A stretch of 64,000 bases of DNA, taken from positions 3,361,501-3,425,500 of the forward strand of contig NZ_CP134050.1 in NCBI RefSeq assembly GCF_031583145.1. Direction: 5' to 3'. Positions within the stretch are counted from its first letter, which is position 1. Every line of letters begins with the position of its first letter. The notes under the pieces are model-generated. The model was not told where the DNA came from. It worked only from the letters and a program-made list of their open reading frames with translations, and ran no database searches. Positions 1-8,363 of the stretch are shown piece by piece. The translations under genes were made by a program, and so were the position numbers. Source of the stretch: Brevibacillus brevis. GTDB lineage: Bacteria; Bacillota; Bacilli; Brevibacillales; Brevibacillaceae.

Positions 1-1415
1 GTGATCACCTGGATCAGCTTTTTCTCGCTGGCCAGAATCGATTTGAGCTCTTCGATGTCTTTCGCCAAAGCGGCCAATTCCTTCTCCAGTTTGACGATGT
101 CGAGGCGAGTCAGGGACGCGAGCTGAATGGCCAGAATCGCGTCGGCCTGCAAATCGGTAAAGCCGTACTTCTCCATGATGTTGCGCTTTGCATCGGCTCG
201 ATCCTCGGAATCCATGATCGTCTCCACGATTTCGCGCAAAATGGATTTCGCGCGGATCAGACCCTGAACGATGTGCTCCCGATTCTGTTTTTTATCGAGA
301 TCGAACTGGGAACGACGGGTGACAACCTCTTTCTGATGGTCGATGTAAGCACCGAGCAGCTCCTTGAGGCCCAATTGCTTGATCGTTCCCTCGTGGATCA
401 CGTTCATGTTGTAGTTGTAATAGATTTGCAGATCGGTATTTTTGAACAGGTAGTTGAGAATGGCCTGCTCTTCCGCCTCTTTGCGAATGTCGATGACGAT
501 TCGGACTTTTTTCTGCTCCGCCTCTTTTCGTCCGGTTTCGTCGCGGACGGCGATAGCACCCTCAATTTTCCGCTCCATCACGAGCTCGTCGATTTGTCCC
601 ACCAGCTTGGATTTGACGACTTCGTACGGAAGCTCGGAAATCACGATCTTTTTGATCTTGCCGCCCTTCGGCTCCTCGATGTGGGTCTTCGCTCGAATGA
701 TAAACTGGCCCCGCCCGGTTTCAAACGCCTTGCGGATGCCGGAAATGCCCTGAACGATGGCGCCTGTCGGAAAGTCCGGGCCTTTTACATACGTCATCAG
801 CTGATCCAGCGTTATCTGCGGATTCTTCATCTGGGCGACAGCAGCGTCTATGATCTCGCCCAGATTGTGGGTCGGGATGTCTGTGGCAAACCCGACGGCA
901 ATTCCCGATGCGCCGTTTACCAGCAGGTTCGGAAAGCGCGATGGCAAAACGGCAGGCTGCTGAGCCGAGTTGTCGTAGTTCGGGATAAAGGTGACCGTAT
1001 CTTTTTCGATATCGCGCGTCATTTCGTTTGCCAGCGCAGACAGGCGGGACTCCGTATAGCGCATCGCCGCCGGCGGATCGGCGTCCAGGCTGCCGAAGTT
1101 CCCATGCCCCTGAATCAGGACGTGGCGCATTTTCCACCATTGCGCCATCCGTACCATCGTTTCATAGATGGCCGTGTCGCCGTGCGGGTGGTATGTCCCC
1201 ATCACAAACCCGACGGTCTTCGCAGATTTGCGATACGGCTTGTCATTCGTGTTGCCTTCTTCGTACATCGCGTACAAAATGCGGCGCTGAACCGGCTTGA
1301 GTCCATCCCTGGCATCCGGAATGGCCCGGGACAGGATGACCAGGTTGGCGTAGTCGCCAAAGCGCTTGCCCATGATTTCTGCAAAGCTTTGCTCGATAAT
1401 TTGATTGGACAGCAT
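1..1415 (-). CDS. parC: DNA topoisomerase IV subunit A (C-terminus cut by window edge)
   Basis: ParC forms the DNA-cleaving half of topoisomerase IV, which decatenates replicated chromosomes together with ParE. The 471 visible codons cover the winged-helix and tower domains. The breakage site AAMRYTE puts the catalytic tyrosine at residue 120, and the quinolone-determining stretch [10 protein letters not shown] spans about residues 76-85. Residue 81 is Thr where most ParC proteins carry Ser. The ATG lies 2 nt after the parE stop, so the two genes form one transcript and are probably translationally coupled. ParC rather than GyrA is inferred from this parE linkage. The gene runs off the left edge, so its C-terminal beta-propeller cannot be judged. 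Confidence 0.95.
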   Translation of the reverse strand, partial: MLSNQIIEQSFAEIMGKRFGDYANLVILSRAIPDARDGLKPVQRRILYAMYEEGNTNDKPYRKSAKTVGFVMGTYHPHGDTAIYETMVRMAQWWKMRHVLIQGHGNFGSLDADPPAAMRYTESRLSALANEMTRDIEKDTVTFIPNYDNSAQQPAVLPSRFPNLLVNGASGIAVGFATDIPTHNLGEIIDAAVAQMKNPQITLDQLMTYVKGPDFPTGAIVQGISGIRKAFETGRGQFIIRAKTHIEEPKGGKIKKIVISELPYEVVKSKLVGQIDELVMERKIEGAIAVRDETGRKEAEQKKVRIVIDIRKEAEEQAILNYLFKNTDLQIYYNYNMNVIHEGTIKQLGLKELLGAYIDHQKEVVTRRSQFDLDKKQNREHIVQGLIRAKSILREIVETIMDSEDRADAKRNIMEKYGFTDLQADAILAIQLASLTRLDIVKLEKELAALAKDIEELKSILASEKKLIQVI

Positions 1416-1417
1416 GC

Positions 1418-3391
1418 TTATTCATCCTCCCCCATTTCAAAGGTGACATGGCTTTCGATCCATTCGCGTCTCGGGGGAACTTTGTCGCCCATCAGCACGG
1501 TGACGAGCTTCTCCGAATGAGCCAGGTCTTCGAGCTGCACTTTGATCAGCTTTCGCGTCTCGGGGTTCATGGTCGTCTCCCACAGCTGGTCGGCGTTCAT
1601 CTCGCCCAAACCTTTGTACCGCTGCACTTCCGCTCCGCGGCCTGCCTGCTTCAACGCCTGCTCCAGCTCCTGGTCGTTCCAGCAGTAGATGGATTCCGGC
1701 TGCTTGCTTCCTTTCGCCTGCTTCCTCACCTGATAAAGCGGCGGCTGGGCGATGTACAGGTGTCCCGCCGCAATCATCGGGCGCATGTAGCGGAAGAAGA
1801 ACGTCAGCAGCAAGGTTTGAATATGAGAACCGTCCACGTCCGCGTCGGACATGATGATGACTTTGTCAAAGGCGCAGTTTTCGATGGAAAACTCTTCGCC
1901 GATATCCGTCTCCAGCACTTCCAGAATGGTGCGGAACTCTTCGTTCGCCAGGACTTCGGAGAGCTTTGCCTTTTCCGTGTTGAGCGGCTTTCCGCGCAGG
2001 CTGAACAGAGCCTGAAACTCGGAGTTGCGCGCCTGCTTGGCGGATCCGCCCGCAGAGTCCCCCTCGACGAGGAACAGCTCATTGCGCTTTGAGTCCTTGT
2101 ATTGCGGCGGCGTGAACTTCTCGGAAATGGACTTGCGCTTTTTGGCCGTTTTGCCTTTCTTGTCGCCGCGCAGCGCTTCCCGCTGCTTTCTCAGCTCCTC
2201 GCGAATTTCCGCGGAACGCACCGCTTTGTCGATGAGCAGCTTGCCGATCTCCGGATTTTCCTCCAGAAAGAATCCCAGCTTCTCGGACACGATCTGTTCG
2301 ACGATGGTCCGCGCTTCTTCATTCCCCAGCTTGTCCTTCGTCTGCGACTCGAACTGGACGTCCGCCATTTGCAGTGACAGCACGCCGAGGAAGCCTTCGC
2401 GCAGATCGTTTCCCGTGAGGTTGGGGTCCTTGTCTTTCAAATACCCTTTTTTCCGGGCAAATTCGTTGAAGATTCGGGTCGTGCCGTTGCGGAAGCCCGT
2501 GACATGCGTCCCGCCGTCACTCGTCACGATCGAGTTTACGTACGAGACGAGCGTTTCCGCGTAGCCGTCGTTATATTGAAAAGCCAGCTCGACGTAGACA
2601 TTGTCCTTCTCCCCCTCGAAGTAGACGATGGGATGGAGCGTATTTTTTCCTTCGTTCAAATAGGCGACGTACGACTTCAGGCCGTCCTCGAAGTAAAATT
2701 CATCGCGCTTCTTTTCGGGGCCGCGCTCGTCAATCAGCACCATCTTCAGCTTTTTCAACAAAAAAGCGGTTTCGCGGAAACGGTCGCGGATCGTTTCATA
2801 GTCGAAACGGGCGTTGCCAAATACCGCTTCGTCTGGCAGAAAACGGACCGTTGTCCCTGTTCGCTTCGTGTTTCCGACGATTTCGAGGTCCGTAACCGGC
2901 TTCCCGACGTGCTCGACTCCTTTTCCATCCACCACGTATTCGAACCGCTGCTTATGTATTTTCCCTTCGCGGTGAATCTCGACTTCCAGCCATCTGGACA
3001 GGGCGACAACGACACTGGAGCCTACTCCGTGCAAGCCACCGCTTTTTTTGTACCCGCCTCCGCCAAACTTGCCGCCTGCGTGCAAGGTCGTAAATATCAC
3101 TTCCGGTACCGGACGCCCTGTTTTGTGCATGCCGGTCGGAATTCCCCGGCCGTGGTCTTCCACGCTCACACTGCCGTCCTTGTACAGCGTGACAATGATC
3201 GTATCGTTAACGCCTGCCAGCGCCTCATCCTTCGCGTTGTCCACGATCTCCCACAGGAGATGATGCAGCCCTCTGCTGCCCGTGGAGCCTATGTACATGC
3301 CTGGCCGTTTGCGAACGGCAATCAAGCCCTCGAGGACCTGAATATCTTCTTCGGTATACGTCAACGTATGGAGTGTGTCTGTTTCCTTCAA
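1418..3391 (-). CDS. parE: DNA topoisomerase IV subunit B
   Basis: ParE is the ATPase subunit of topoisomerase IV. The 657-residue product matches the usual Bacillales length (about 655). The N-terminal GHKL ATPase includes [13 protein letters not shown]. The C-terminal Toprim domain shows [11 protein letters not shown] and DADVDGSH, the acidic Mg-binding motifs. The start chosen is TTG at 3391 because GAGGGGAG sits 7 nt upstream and the protein then begins [15 protein letters not shown]; the longer open frame back to 3496 has no family-like sequence. It is co-transcribed with parC (2 nt gap). A plausible promoter lies about 150 bp upstream. Confidence 0.95.
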   Translation of the reverse strand: MKETDTLHTLTYTEEDIQVLEGLIAVRKRPGMYIGSTGSRGLHHLLWEIVDNAKDEALAGVNDTIIVTLYKDGSVSVEDHGRGIPTGMHKTGRPVPEVIFTTLHAGGKFGGGGYKKSGGLHGVGSSVVVALSRWLEVEIHREGKIHKQRFEYVVDGKGVEHVGKPVTDLEIVGNTKRTGTTVRFLPDEAVFGNARFDYETIRDRFRETAFLLKKLKMVLIDERGPEKKRDEFYFEDGLKSYVAYLNEGKNTLHPIVYFEGEKDNVYVELAFQYNDGYAETLVSYVNSIVTSDGGTHVTGFRNGTTRIFNEFARKKGYLKDKDPNLTGNDLREGFLGVLSLQMADVQFESQTKDKLGNEEARTIVEQIVSEKLGFFLEENPEIGKLLIDKAVRSAEIREELRKQREALRGDKKGKTAKKRKSISEKFTPPQYKDSKRNELFLVEGDSAGGSAKQARNSEFQALFSLRGKPLNTEKAKLSEVLANEEFRTILEVLETDIGEEFSIENCAFDKVIIMSDADVDGSHIQTLLLTFFFRYMRPMIAAGHLYIAQPPLYQVRKQAKGSKQPESIYCWNDQELEQALKQAGRGAEVQRYKGLGEMNADQLWETTMNPETRKLIKVQLEDLAHSEKLVTVLMGDKVPPRREWIESHVTFEMGEDE

Positions 3392-3545
3392 TCGAGTTCT
3401 CCCCTCTACATTCAGCAACTTCCCAAAAATCTTCTGTTCACCGAAGTGCTCTCGAAGAAGCTGGTTACCTTCTTGAGAAGATGGCCAAATTGCCAAAATA
3501 CCTGTTCTCCATTCGGGTGCCCAAAAAAGCGAACACTTAATCGCT

Positions 3546-3575
3546 ATTGTACCGTATGATTCCCAATGTATTCAA
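3546..3575 (-). promoter_or_regulatory. Candidate sigma-A promoter of parE-parC
   Basis: On the minus strand a TTGAAT box (3575-3570) is followed by an 18-nt spacer and TACAAT (3551-3546). This is a fair vegetative promoter and would give an untranslated leader of about 150 nt before the parE TTG start. Confidence 0.4.
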
Positions 3576-3740
3576 TCCTGGCGTCCAAATGAGCTTGAAA
3601 CTTGGCGTTTGCCACCTAGTTGAGCAAAGGCTTTCGCCTAAAGATGGTATCGCTTTCTTTTCCAAAGCCTCTTCGTCTCGCGCACTCGCACGGGAAAGCA
3701 TACGGGATATGACAATCCCCGCTCTGGAAATCCTATCGGA

Positions 3741-3772
3741 GCAAAAAAGCCACCTCGCCCGTGCGAGATGGC
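3741..3772 (-). terminator. Rho-independent terminator in the parE upstream region
   Basis: Read on the minus strand, a 10-bp stem with one G-U pair (arms 3763-3772 and 3749-3758, loop of 4) is followed by six Ts (3748-3743). No minus-strand gene lies upstream of it. It therefore ends either a very short RNA from the promoter at 3799-3828 or acts as an attenuator ahead of parE. Confidence 0.6.
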
Positions 3773-3798
3773 CGATTTCGCTAAAGTTTGCAGATATA

Positions 3799-3828
3799 AG
3801 TTTAGCATTTCTGGCAAAGAAAGGTCAA
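3799..3828 (-). promoter_or_regulatory. Candidate promoter for a short minus-strand RNA
   Basis: TTGACC (3828-3823), 18-nt spacer, TAAACT (3804-3799). It points toward the terminator at 3741-3772, leaving a transcript of only about 50 nt if it initiates near 3792. There is no reading frame with a ribosome site in that interval. Confidence 0.35.
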
Positions 3829-3921
3829 AGAGAAAGCACAAGTTTTTCCATTCATCCCGCTTGAGCCGCTGGGCAACCTAGTAAGGCATCGATACCTGAG
3901 GCGAACAAGGGGGGATCAAGA

Positions 3922-4299
3922 GTGATTAGTGCAACGAAGCCGTTTGTGAAATTCCATCGGTACGACGGTGAACTCGTTTCGGATATTCAAGCGTTGAACT
4001 CATCGGGTTACCACAAGGATGACATTTGGGTCCTGAAGTGGAATCCCGATAAAAATCACTCCAATCAACGGAACAATTTTTATAAATACAGCACCCATTT
4101 CGAAAGCGCGAAAGGGGACATCGACAGCAAGGCCCATTTTTTTGACAACGGCGCTGAAGAACTCCGCACCCGCTTAGAAAAGCTCGGGCTGACAAAAGAC
4201 GAATGCTCTTCGCTTGTCCGTGAGCTGCAAGAGACCGACTACACGTGTCTGCTTGTCGTGCGGGATCTGAAAGACAACATCATCAAGATGAACGATTGA
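3922..4299 (+). CDS. General stress protein of the YflT/GSP17M type
   Basis: A soluble 125-residue protein resembling the small heat/general-stress proteins of Bacillales (YflT domain). The N-terminal part (residues 15-40) has the family's beta strand and the GYHKDDIWVL segment. The C-terminal part has the conserved ELRTRLEKLGLTKDE helix followed by a hydrophobic strand (CLLVVRD). Its biochemical role is unknown in the family. The GTG start at 3922 has AAGGGGGG 7-8 nt upstream. The gene stands alone between the parE leader and a bidirectional terminator. I did not find a convincing sigma-B promoter, but the upstream region is structured. Confidence 0.7.
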   Translation: MISATKPFVKFHRYDGELVSDIQALNSSGYHKDDIWVLKWNPDKNHSNQRNNFYKYSTHFESAKGDIDSKAHFFDNGAEELRTRLEKLGLTKDECSSLVRELQETDYTCLLVVRDLKDNIIKMND

Positions 4300-4312
4300 C
4301 CCCAAGAATGCC

Positions 4313-4350
4313 GAAAGCCACTGCCTGGCGGATGCCAAGCGGTGGCTTTG
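4313..4350. terminator. Bidirectional terminator between convergent genes
   Basis: AAAGCCAC...GTGGCTTT arms (4314-4321 and 4341-4348) with an inner TGGC/GCCA stem. It lies between the stress protein stop and the DUF1292 gene stop and has T-rich tails in both directions. Confidence 0.75.
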
Positions 4351-4368
4351 TCTTGCAGGAGGAAGCAA

Positions 4369-4671
4369 TCAGTCTTCCTTGATCAGTTCGATGCCTTCGA
4401 GGACTTCATTCAGCTTTGCGTAAACGACGCTCTCTTCGCCTTCTTCCAGAGGCACCATTTCTCCGCCATCTACTTGGAACACGAAAATATCCACTTCTTC
4501 GTCCAGTTCTTCTTCGCTTTCCTCATCTTCAAGCGCTTCCGTCAAGGCAATATATTCTTTACCGTTCAGGTCGAACAATGCGATTACTTCAAAATCCCCC
4601 AACGGTTCTCCATTTTCGTCATCCAGGGTAATGATATCGCCCAGTTCCAGGTCTTTGTTTTCTTCCGTCAA
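4369..4671 (-). CDS. DUF1292 family protein (YrzB-like)
   Basis: A small, very acidic 100-residue protein. The family signature LGDIITLDDENGE opens the protein, followed by the FEVIALFDLNGKEYIAL strand pair and an acidic linker (EDEESEEELDEEV), then a second strand set. DUF1292 proteins are widespread in Firmicutes and have no established function. TTG at 4671 is preferred over GTG at 4680 because AAGGA is 10 nt before the TTG but only about 2 nt before the GTG, and family members usually begin near this point. It has its own promoter just downstream of the kinase gene. Confidence 0.8.
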   Translation of the reverse strand: MTEENKDLELGDIITLDDENGEPLGDFEVIALFDLNGKEYIALTEALEDEESEEELDEEVDIFVFQVDGGEMVPLEEGEESVVYAKLNEVLEGIELIKED

Positions 4672-4710
4672 TGAGTTCACGTCCTTACGATGTTATTGGT
4701 ACTCGTATCC

Positions 4711-4739
4711 ATCATACCGTTTTTTTCCGGCGGAAGCAA
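4711..4739 (-). promoter_or_regulatory. Candidate promoter of the DUF1292 gene
   Basis: Minus strand TTGCTT (4739-4734), 17-nt spacer, TATGAT (4716-4711). It is located in the 85 bp between the histidine kinase stop and the DUF1292 start. Confidence 0.4.
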
Positions 4740-4756
4740 ACAGGCGAACAACATGA

Positions 4757-6187
4757 TCAGGTCGGGAGCTGCACCTCGAACGATGTGCCTTCTCCGATCC
4801 TGCTGTTCACCTTGATATCACCGCCATGCTGGGCCACGATCTTGTAGCTCACCATCAATCCTAGACCTGTTCCCGCTTTTTTGGTGGTAAAAAACGGCTC
4901 TCCCAGCCTGTCCAGCAGCTCCTCCGGAATTCCGCAGCCCTGGTCGGTGAAACAGATGTGGAGCCTGCCACCCTCCTGTCTCGCAGCAACCGTCACCACT
5001 CCGCCGTCCGGCATCGATTCGATCGCATTTTTCATCAGATTGAGAAAGACCTGCTTGAGCTGATTCTCGTCGCACATGACCGCCGGAAGCTGAGGGGGGC
5101 AGAGCGTCACGATCTCGATGTTGTGCATAATCGCCTGGGTCCTTGCCAGCATGATGATGTCATCGAGCAAGGGCCGGATCTCCCGTCTCTGGTAGAAAAC
5201 GACTTGCGGCTTGGCCAGCACCAGAAACTCGCTGATGATGAATTCGATGCGATTCAGCTCCGAAAGCATAATTCGGAAATACTCTTCGTTGCCGTTCGCA
5301 TCCGATTGCAGAAGCTGGACAAAGCCTTTAAGCGACGTCAGCGGATTGCGGATTTCATGGGCGACCCCTGCCGCCATCTGGCCGACCACGGAAAGCAATT
5401 CAGACTTTCGTACCATTTCCTCCGCCTGCTTGCGTTCTGTCACGTCCTGCAGAATCCCGATCACGGCGGGCTTCCCTTTGTATGTCGTCGTCTTTTGCAC
5501 GACTTCCACATCGATCACGCTCATATTTTTGCACAATCCGCGGAATTGCTGCCGGATGTTCGACCGATCGCCCTTTGTACGGCGCTCCTGGTGGGTGAGA
5601 ACCACCTCCCGCTCTTCCGGAACCACCAGGTCAGCGGCTGTCAGCTTGACCATTTCTTCTTGGGTATAGCCGAAGATGTCTGCCAGACGGGGATTGACGT
5701 AAACGAATCCCGCCTCTTCCACATAGGCAATATAGACTCCCACGAGCGTGTCTTCGACGAGACTGCGGTACAGTTCCTCCGTCTCCAAGAGTTGCAGCTC
5801 CATTTGCTTCCGCTCGGTAATTTCCGTCGTGGTTCCGAATACTTCCCTGACCACACCTCCTGAATAAATGGGAGAGAGTGTGGTCCAAAACGTGCGATCT
5901 CCGATGGTCGACTCCACTTCCATCGCTTTGCCCTGCCAGGCTTGGTGATAGGCTAAGAGCAGTGCACCCACCCTCTCGAGGTGAAGCACATCCTGAATCC
6001 TTTTTCCTTTGACGGCATCGGTAGTCAACCCAAACTCGTGCGCCAGTTTTCCTTCCGACATGATCGCGATGAGGTCGCCGTTCTGATCCTGGGTATAAGC
6101 AAAAACATGGTTATGTACGTTTTCCACAGCTTGAAATGGTCCTTGCCTTGGCGAATTCGTCGATTGCCCCACATAGTGAATTTGCAA
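4757..6187 (-). CDS. Soluble PAS-domain sensor histidine kinase (sporulation-kinase type)
   Basis: A 476-residue cytoplasmic kinase with no membrane segment. Two PAS/PAC units are visible (about 20-127 ending TEITERKQ, and 135-255 ending DVTERKQ). The HisKA dimerisation helix carries VAHEIRNPLTSLKGF with the phospho-acceptor His at 277. The HATPase domain has the N box (LMKNAIE, Asn387), DQGCGIP, and GTGLGL. This layout resembles Bacillus KinA/KinE-type sporulation kinases. There is no adjacent response regulator, as expected for an orphan kinase feeding the Spo0 phosphorelay; that partner assignment is inference. TTG start at 6187 with AGAGGT 9 nt upstream. Confidence 0.88.
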   Translation of the reverse strand: MQIHYVGQSTNSPRQGPFQAVENVHNHVFAYTQDQNGDLIAIMSEGKLAHEFGLTTDAVKGKRIQDVLHLERVGALLLAYHQAWQGKAMEVESTIGDRTFWTTLSPIYSGGVVREVFGTTTEITERKQMELQLLETEELYRSLVEDTLVGVYIAYVEEAGFVYVNPRLADIFGYTQEEMVKLTAADLVVPEEREVVLTHQERRTKGDRSNIRQQFRGLCKNMSVIDVEVVQKTTTYKGKPAVIGILQDVTERKQAEEMVRKSELLSVVGQMAAGVAHEIRNPLTSLKGFVQLLQSDANGNEEYFRIMLSELNRIEFIISEFLVLAKPQVVFYQRREIRPLLDDIIMLARTQAIMHNIEIVTLCPPQLPAVMCDENQLKQVFLNLMKNAIESMPDGGVVTVAARQEGGRLHICFTDQGCGIPEELLDRLGEPFFTTKKAGTGLGLMVSYKIVAQHGGDIKVNSRIGEGTSFEVQLPT

Positions 6188-6331
6188 ACAGCATGCACCT
6201 CTTTAGTCGCGCGTCTATGGGAAAACAATTCACCGTTTTCTGTCTATTCCCTCTTTTTCAGGATGCCCTGCAACCGTTGTGATTAGAAAGCCTGGCTGCG
6301 CCATGCCTTTTGGGCGGAGCCGCGTCTGTAC

Positions 6332-6366
6332 AAAAAAAAAACAACCCACCGTCCGGCAGGTTGTCT
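6332..6366 (-). terminator. Terminator of the ECF-sigma/ABC operon
   Basis: On the minus strand ACAACC...GGTTGT with an inner CCG/CGG pair is followed by a run of about nine Ts (6340-6332). It sits immediately after the small protein gene that ends the operon. Confidence 0.85.
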
Positions 6367-6370
6367 TTGG

Positions 6371-6541
6371 TTACTCGCTCATCTCTTGCAATACACCTTT
6401 TTCCAGCAGGAACGCTTCTTCCGCCTGCAAAATGGTGATGATTGCTTCCCGTTTGACGTACGTACCGGCTGAAGCGAGACGTTTTTCAATAAAACGCAGC
6501 ATTTCTTCAAAGTCGATGATTTGTACCTCTTGATCGCCCAC
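6371..6541 (-). CDS. Small hypothetical protein, last gene of the ECF/ABC operon
   Basis: A 56-residue, mostly helical soluble protein; I do not recognise a family. The GTG start at 6541 is supported by GGGAGGT 6 nt upstream; an ATG six bases further upstream is in another frame. It begins 26 nt after the ABC permease stop and is followed directly by a strong terminator, so it is very probably the last cistron of the sigma/anti-sigma/ABC operon. Its role is unknown. Confidence 0.65.
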   Translation of the reverse strand: MGDQEVQIIDFEEMLRFIEKRLASAGTYVKREAIITILQAEEAFLLEKGVLQEMSE

Positions 6542-6567
6542 GACATTACCTCCCTTTTCACACGTCC

Positions 6568-7434
6568 TTATTGTACATGATTCGGGCGTTTCTTCCAACT
6601 CACCCATTTACGGCGGACCGGCCTCAGCAAATAGGAGCTCCACCCTACGAATACAGCTGTCAGCACGAGGTAGAAGCAAGAGAAAAACAGCCACGGGGAA
6701 AACGCAATCTGATCGACATCGGCAAGCGATTCACCTAGAATGCCGAAGAGGACGATGACCGGATTGATGCCAGCCAGCATTTGCAGCTGAGGCAGATTCC
6801 ACACCGCTGCTTCCGGAAACATTTCGGGATACGCTTGCTGGAGAGACTCCCCGATAAACCAAAAAAGCAGTCCTGTACCCACGACAAAAAAGAAGGCAAT
6901 ACCGTAGGCGGTGATGGTGCTGACCGATGTTCGTTTGATCCAGGTGGAACAAAAGAGCCCCAGTGCCCCCAGAAACAGGACGTTGACCGCGAGAAACACC
7001 ACCAGCTGCGCCATCTGTTCCGGAGATACGCTGCCGTACAGAATGACGATGCTGTACAAAGGCATGGAAGCTACCAGCAACAGCGACGAAAAGGCCAGGG
7101 AGGTGATCAGCTTGCTCAGTACGATCGTCCCGGGAGATAGCTGAGTCGTAAGCAAAATGTGCAGCGTCTGCCGCTCCCGCTCCCCGCTGATCGCTCCTGC
7201 TGTCAGTGCAGGCGCTACAAAACAGACCATTGCGTAGTGGATGGCAGCGGAAATCAGAAACAGATTGCGATTTTCACCGAGCGCTTCCGCCCGTATCGGG
7301 TCCATCAGCAAAAAACCGAGCGGAATCCCGCCCATGACAAGCAGGTAGAGCGCGAGGATCCAGAACGTTTTTTTTGAGCGAAACCGCTCTCTCATTTCCT
7401 TGACGAGAATCGGGTTGAAAAAAAAGCTTTCCAT
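6568..7434 (-). CDS. ABC-2 type transporter permease
   Basis: A 288-residue integral membrane protein with six hydrophobic segments (around residues 25-43, 65-85, 105-130, 140-160, 170-195 and 245-268). The cytoplasmic start NPILVKEMRERFRSKK and GAISGERERQTLHILLTT after segment 2 are typical of ABC-2 permeases that pair with an NatA-like ATPase. The ATG overlaps the stop of the ATPase gene by one base, so the two are translationally coupled and form one exporter. Substrate is not evident. With the ECF sigma factor at the head of the operon, a cell-envelope stress role is plausible. Confidence 0.85.
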   Translation of the reverse strand: MESFFFNPILVKEMRERFRSKKTFWILALYLLVMGGIPLGFLLMDPIRAEALGENRNLFLISAAIHYAMVCFVAPALTAGAISGERERQTLHILLTTQLSPGTIVLSKLITSLAFSSLLLVASMPLYSIVILYGSVSPEQMAQLVVFLAVNVLFLGALGLFCSTWIKRTSVSTITAYGIAFFFVVGTGLLFWFIGESLQQAYPEMFPEAAVWNLPQLQMLAGINPVIVLFGILGESLADVDQIAFSPWLFFSCFYLVLTAVFVGWSSYLLRPVRRKWVSWKKRPNHVQ

Positions 7435-8363
7435 CAGCCACCCACTCCTTCCGTGATGGCCAAGAACACATCTTCCAAATTCTCTTTGGCTTCTCCGAAA
7501 AAAACCACGGAAACGCCCTCGCTGATGAGCTGCTGAAGCAGTTCCGCCTTTTGCGAATCCGTCCCGTCGAAGCGGAAACGGAAGCCATCGACGTACTCCT
7601 CCAGCTGGCTCACAAATGGGGAGCTCTCGAGGACAAAGGCAGCGATCTCTTCATTCGCTACGGCCTTCACTTGCATGGAGCAGTGGCCCCGATCGCGATG
7701 GCTCACCTCTCGAACCGAGCCGCAGGCGATCAAACGTCCCCGCTCGATCACTCCGATCTCGTCGCACAGTTCGGCCAGTTCCGGCAAAATATGCGAGCTG
7801 ATCAGGATCGTTTTCCCCATGCCGCGGAGCTGCTTGATGATTTCTCTCAGCTCGATGCGGGCCCGCGGATCCAGACCGGAAGCAGGCTCATCGAGAATCA
7901 GCACGGAAGGGTCATGAACCAGGCAACGCGCCAATCCAAGACGCTGCTGCATTCCGCGGGACAAGGAATCCACATACGTGTCGGCTTTGTGCGAGAGATT
8001 GACCAGCTCCAGCAAATCGGCGACCAGTGCGGGCCTCTTTCTGGCAGGGATCTTGAATGCTCCTGCGTAAAACTCCAAATATTCGACCGCCGTGAGATTG
8101 TCGTACACCCCGAAAAAGTCCGGCATGTAACCGAGAGACTGTCGGACGGCCTTCGGATCTTTCCTCACATTGTACCCGCATACAAAAGCTTCGCCTTCCG
8201 TCTGCTCCAGCAGCGTGGACAGAATGAGCATCGTCGTCGACTTGCCTGCGCCGTTCGGTCCGATAAAGCCGAACACTTTTCCTTGTTCAATGGATAGGTT
8301 CAAGTCAGTCAATGCCTCGAGTTGTCCGTATCGTTTCCCTAGGTGGACGGTTTCGATCACCAT
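7434..8363 (-). CDS. ABC transporter ATP-binding protein
   Basis: A 309-residue NatA/CcmA-like ATPase. Walker A is GPNGAGKS near residue 36, the signature is LSRGMQQRLGLAR, and Walker B is SVLILDEPASGLD, followed by the H-loop SSHILPE. The extra C-terminal 80 residues are the regulatory extension usual in drug or NatAB-type exporters. It starts at ATG 8363 behind GGGAGGGAG, overlaps the end of the upstream membrane protein by 7 nt, and shares one base with the permease start. It energises the adjacent ABC-2 permease. Confidence 0.9.
   Translation of the reverse strand: MVIETVHLGKRYGQLEALTDLNLSIEQGKVFGFIGPNGAGKSTTMLILSTLLEQTEGEAFVCGYNVRKDPKAVRQSLGYMPDFFGVYDNLTAVEYLEFYAGAFKIPARKRPALVADLLELVNLSHKADTYVDSLSRGMQQRLGLARCLVHDPSVLILDEPASGLDPRARIELREIIKQLRGMGKTILISSHILPELAELCDEIGVIERGRLIACGSVREVSHRDRGHCSMQVKAVANEEIAAFVLESSPFVSQLEEYVDGFRFRFDGTDSQKAELLQQLISEGVSVVFFGEAKENLEDVFLAITEGVGG

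Noticed and set aside
3547-3864. A 105-codon plus-strand frame upstream of the stress protein gene
   Set aside because: No ribosome site, and it overlaps the parE promoter and the minus-strand terminator; composition is not protein-like.
3861-3910. Possible c-di-AMP (ydaO) riboswitch: the stretch CCGCTGGGCAACCTAG with TAAGGC looks like the 3' conserved part
   Set aside because: The matching 5' elements (GGGGACC-type loop and GGGGUnAAU) were not found within 150 nt, and spacing to the start codon is too short. Similarity is probably chance.
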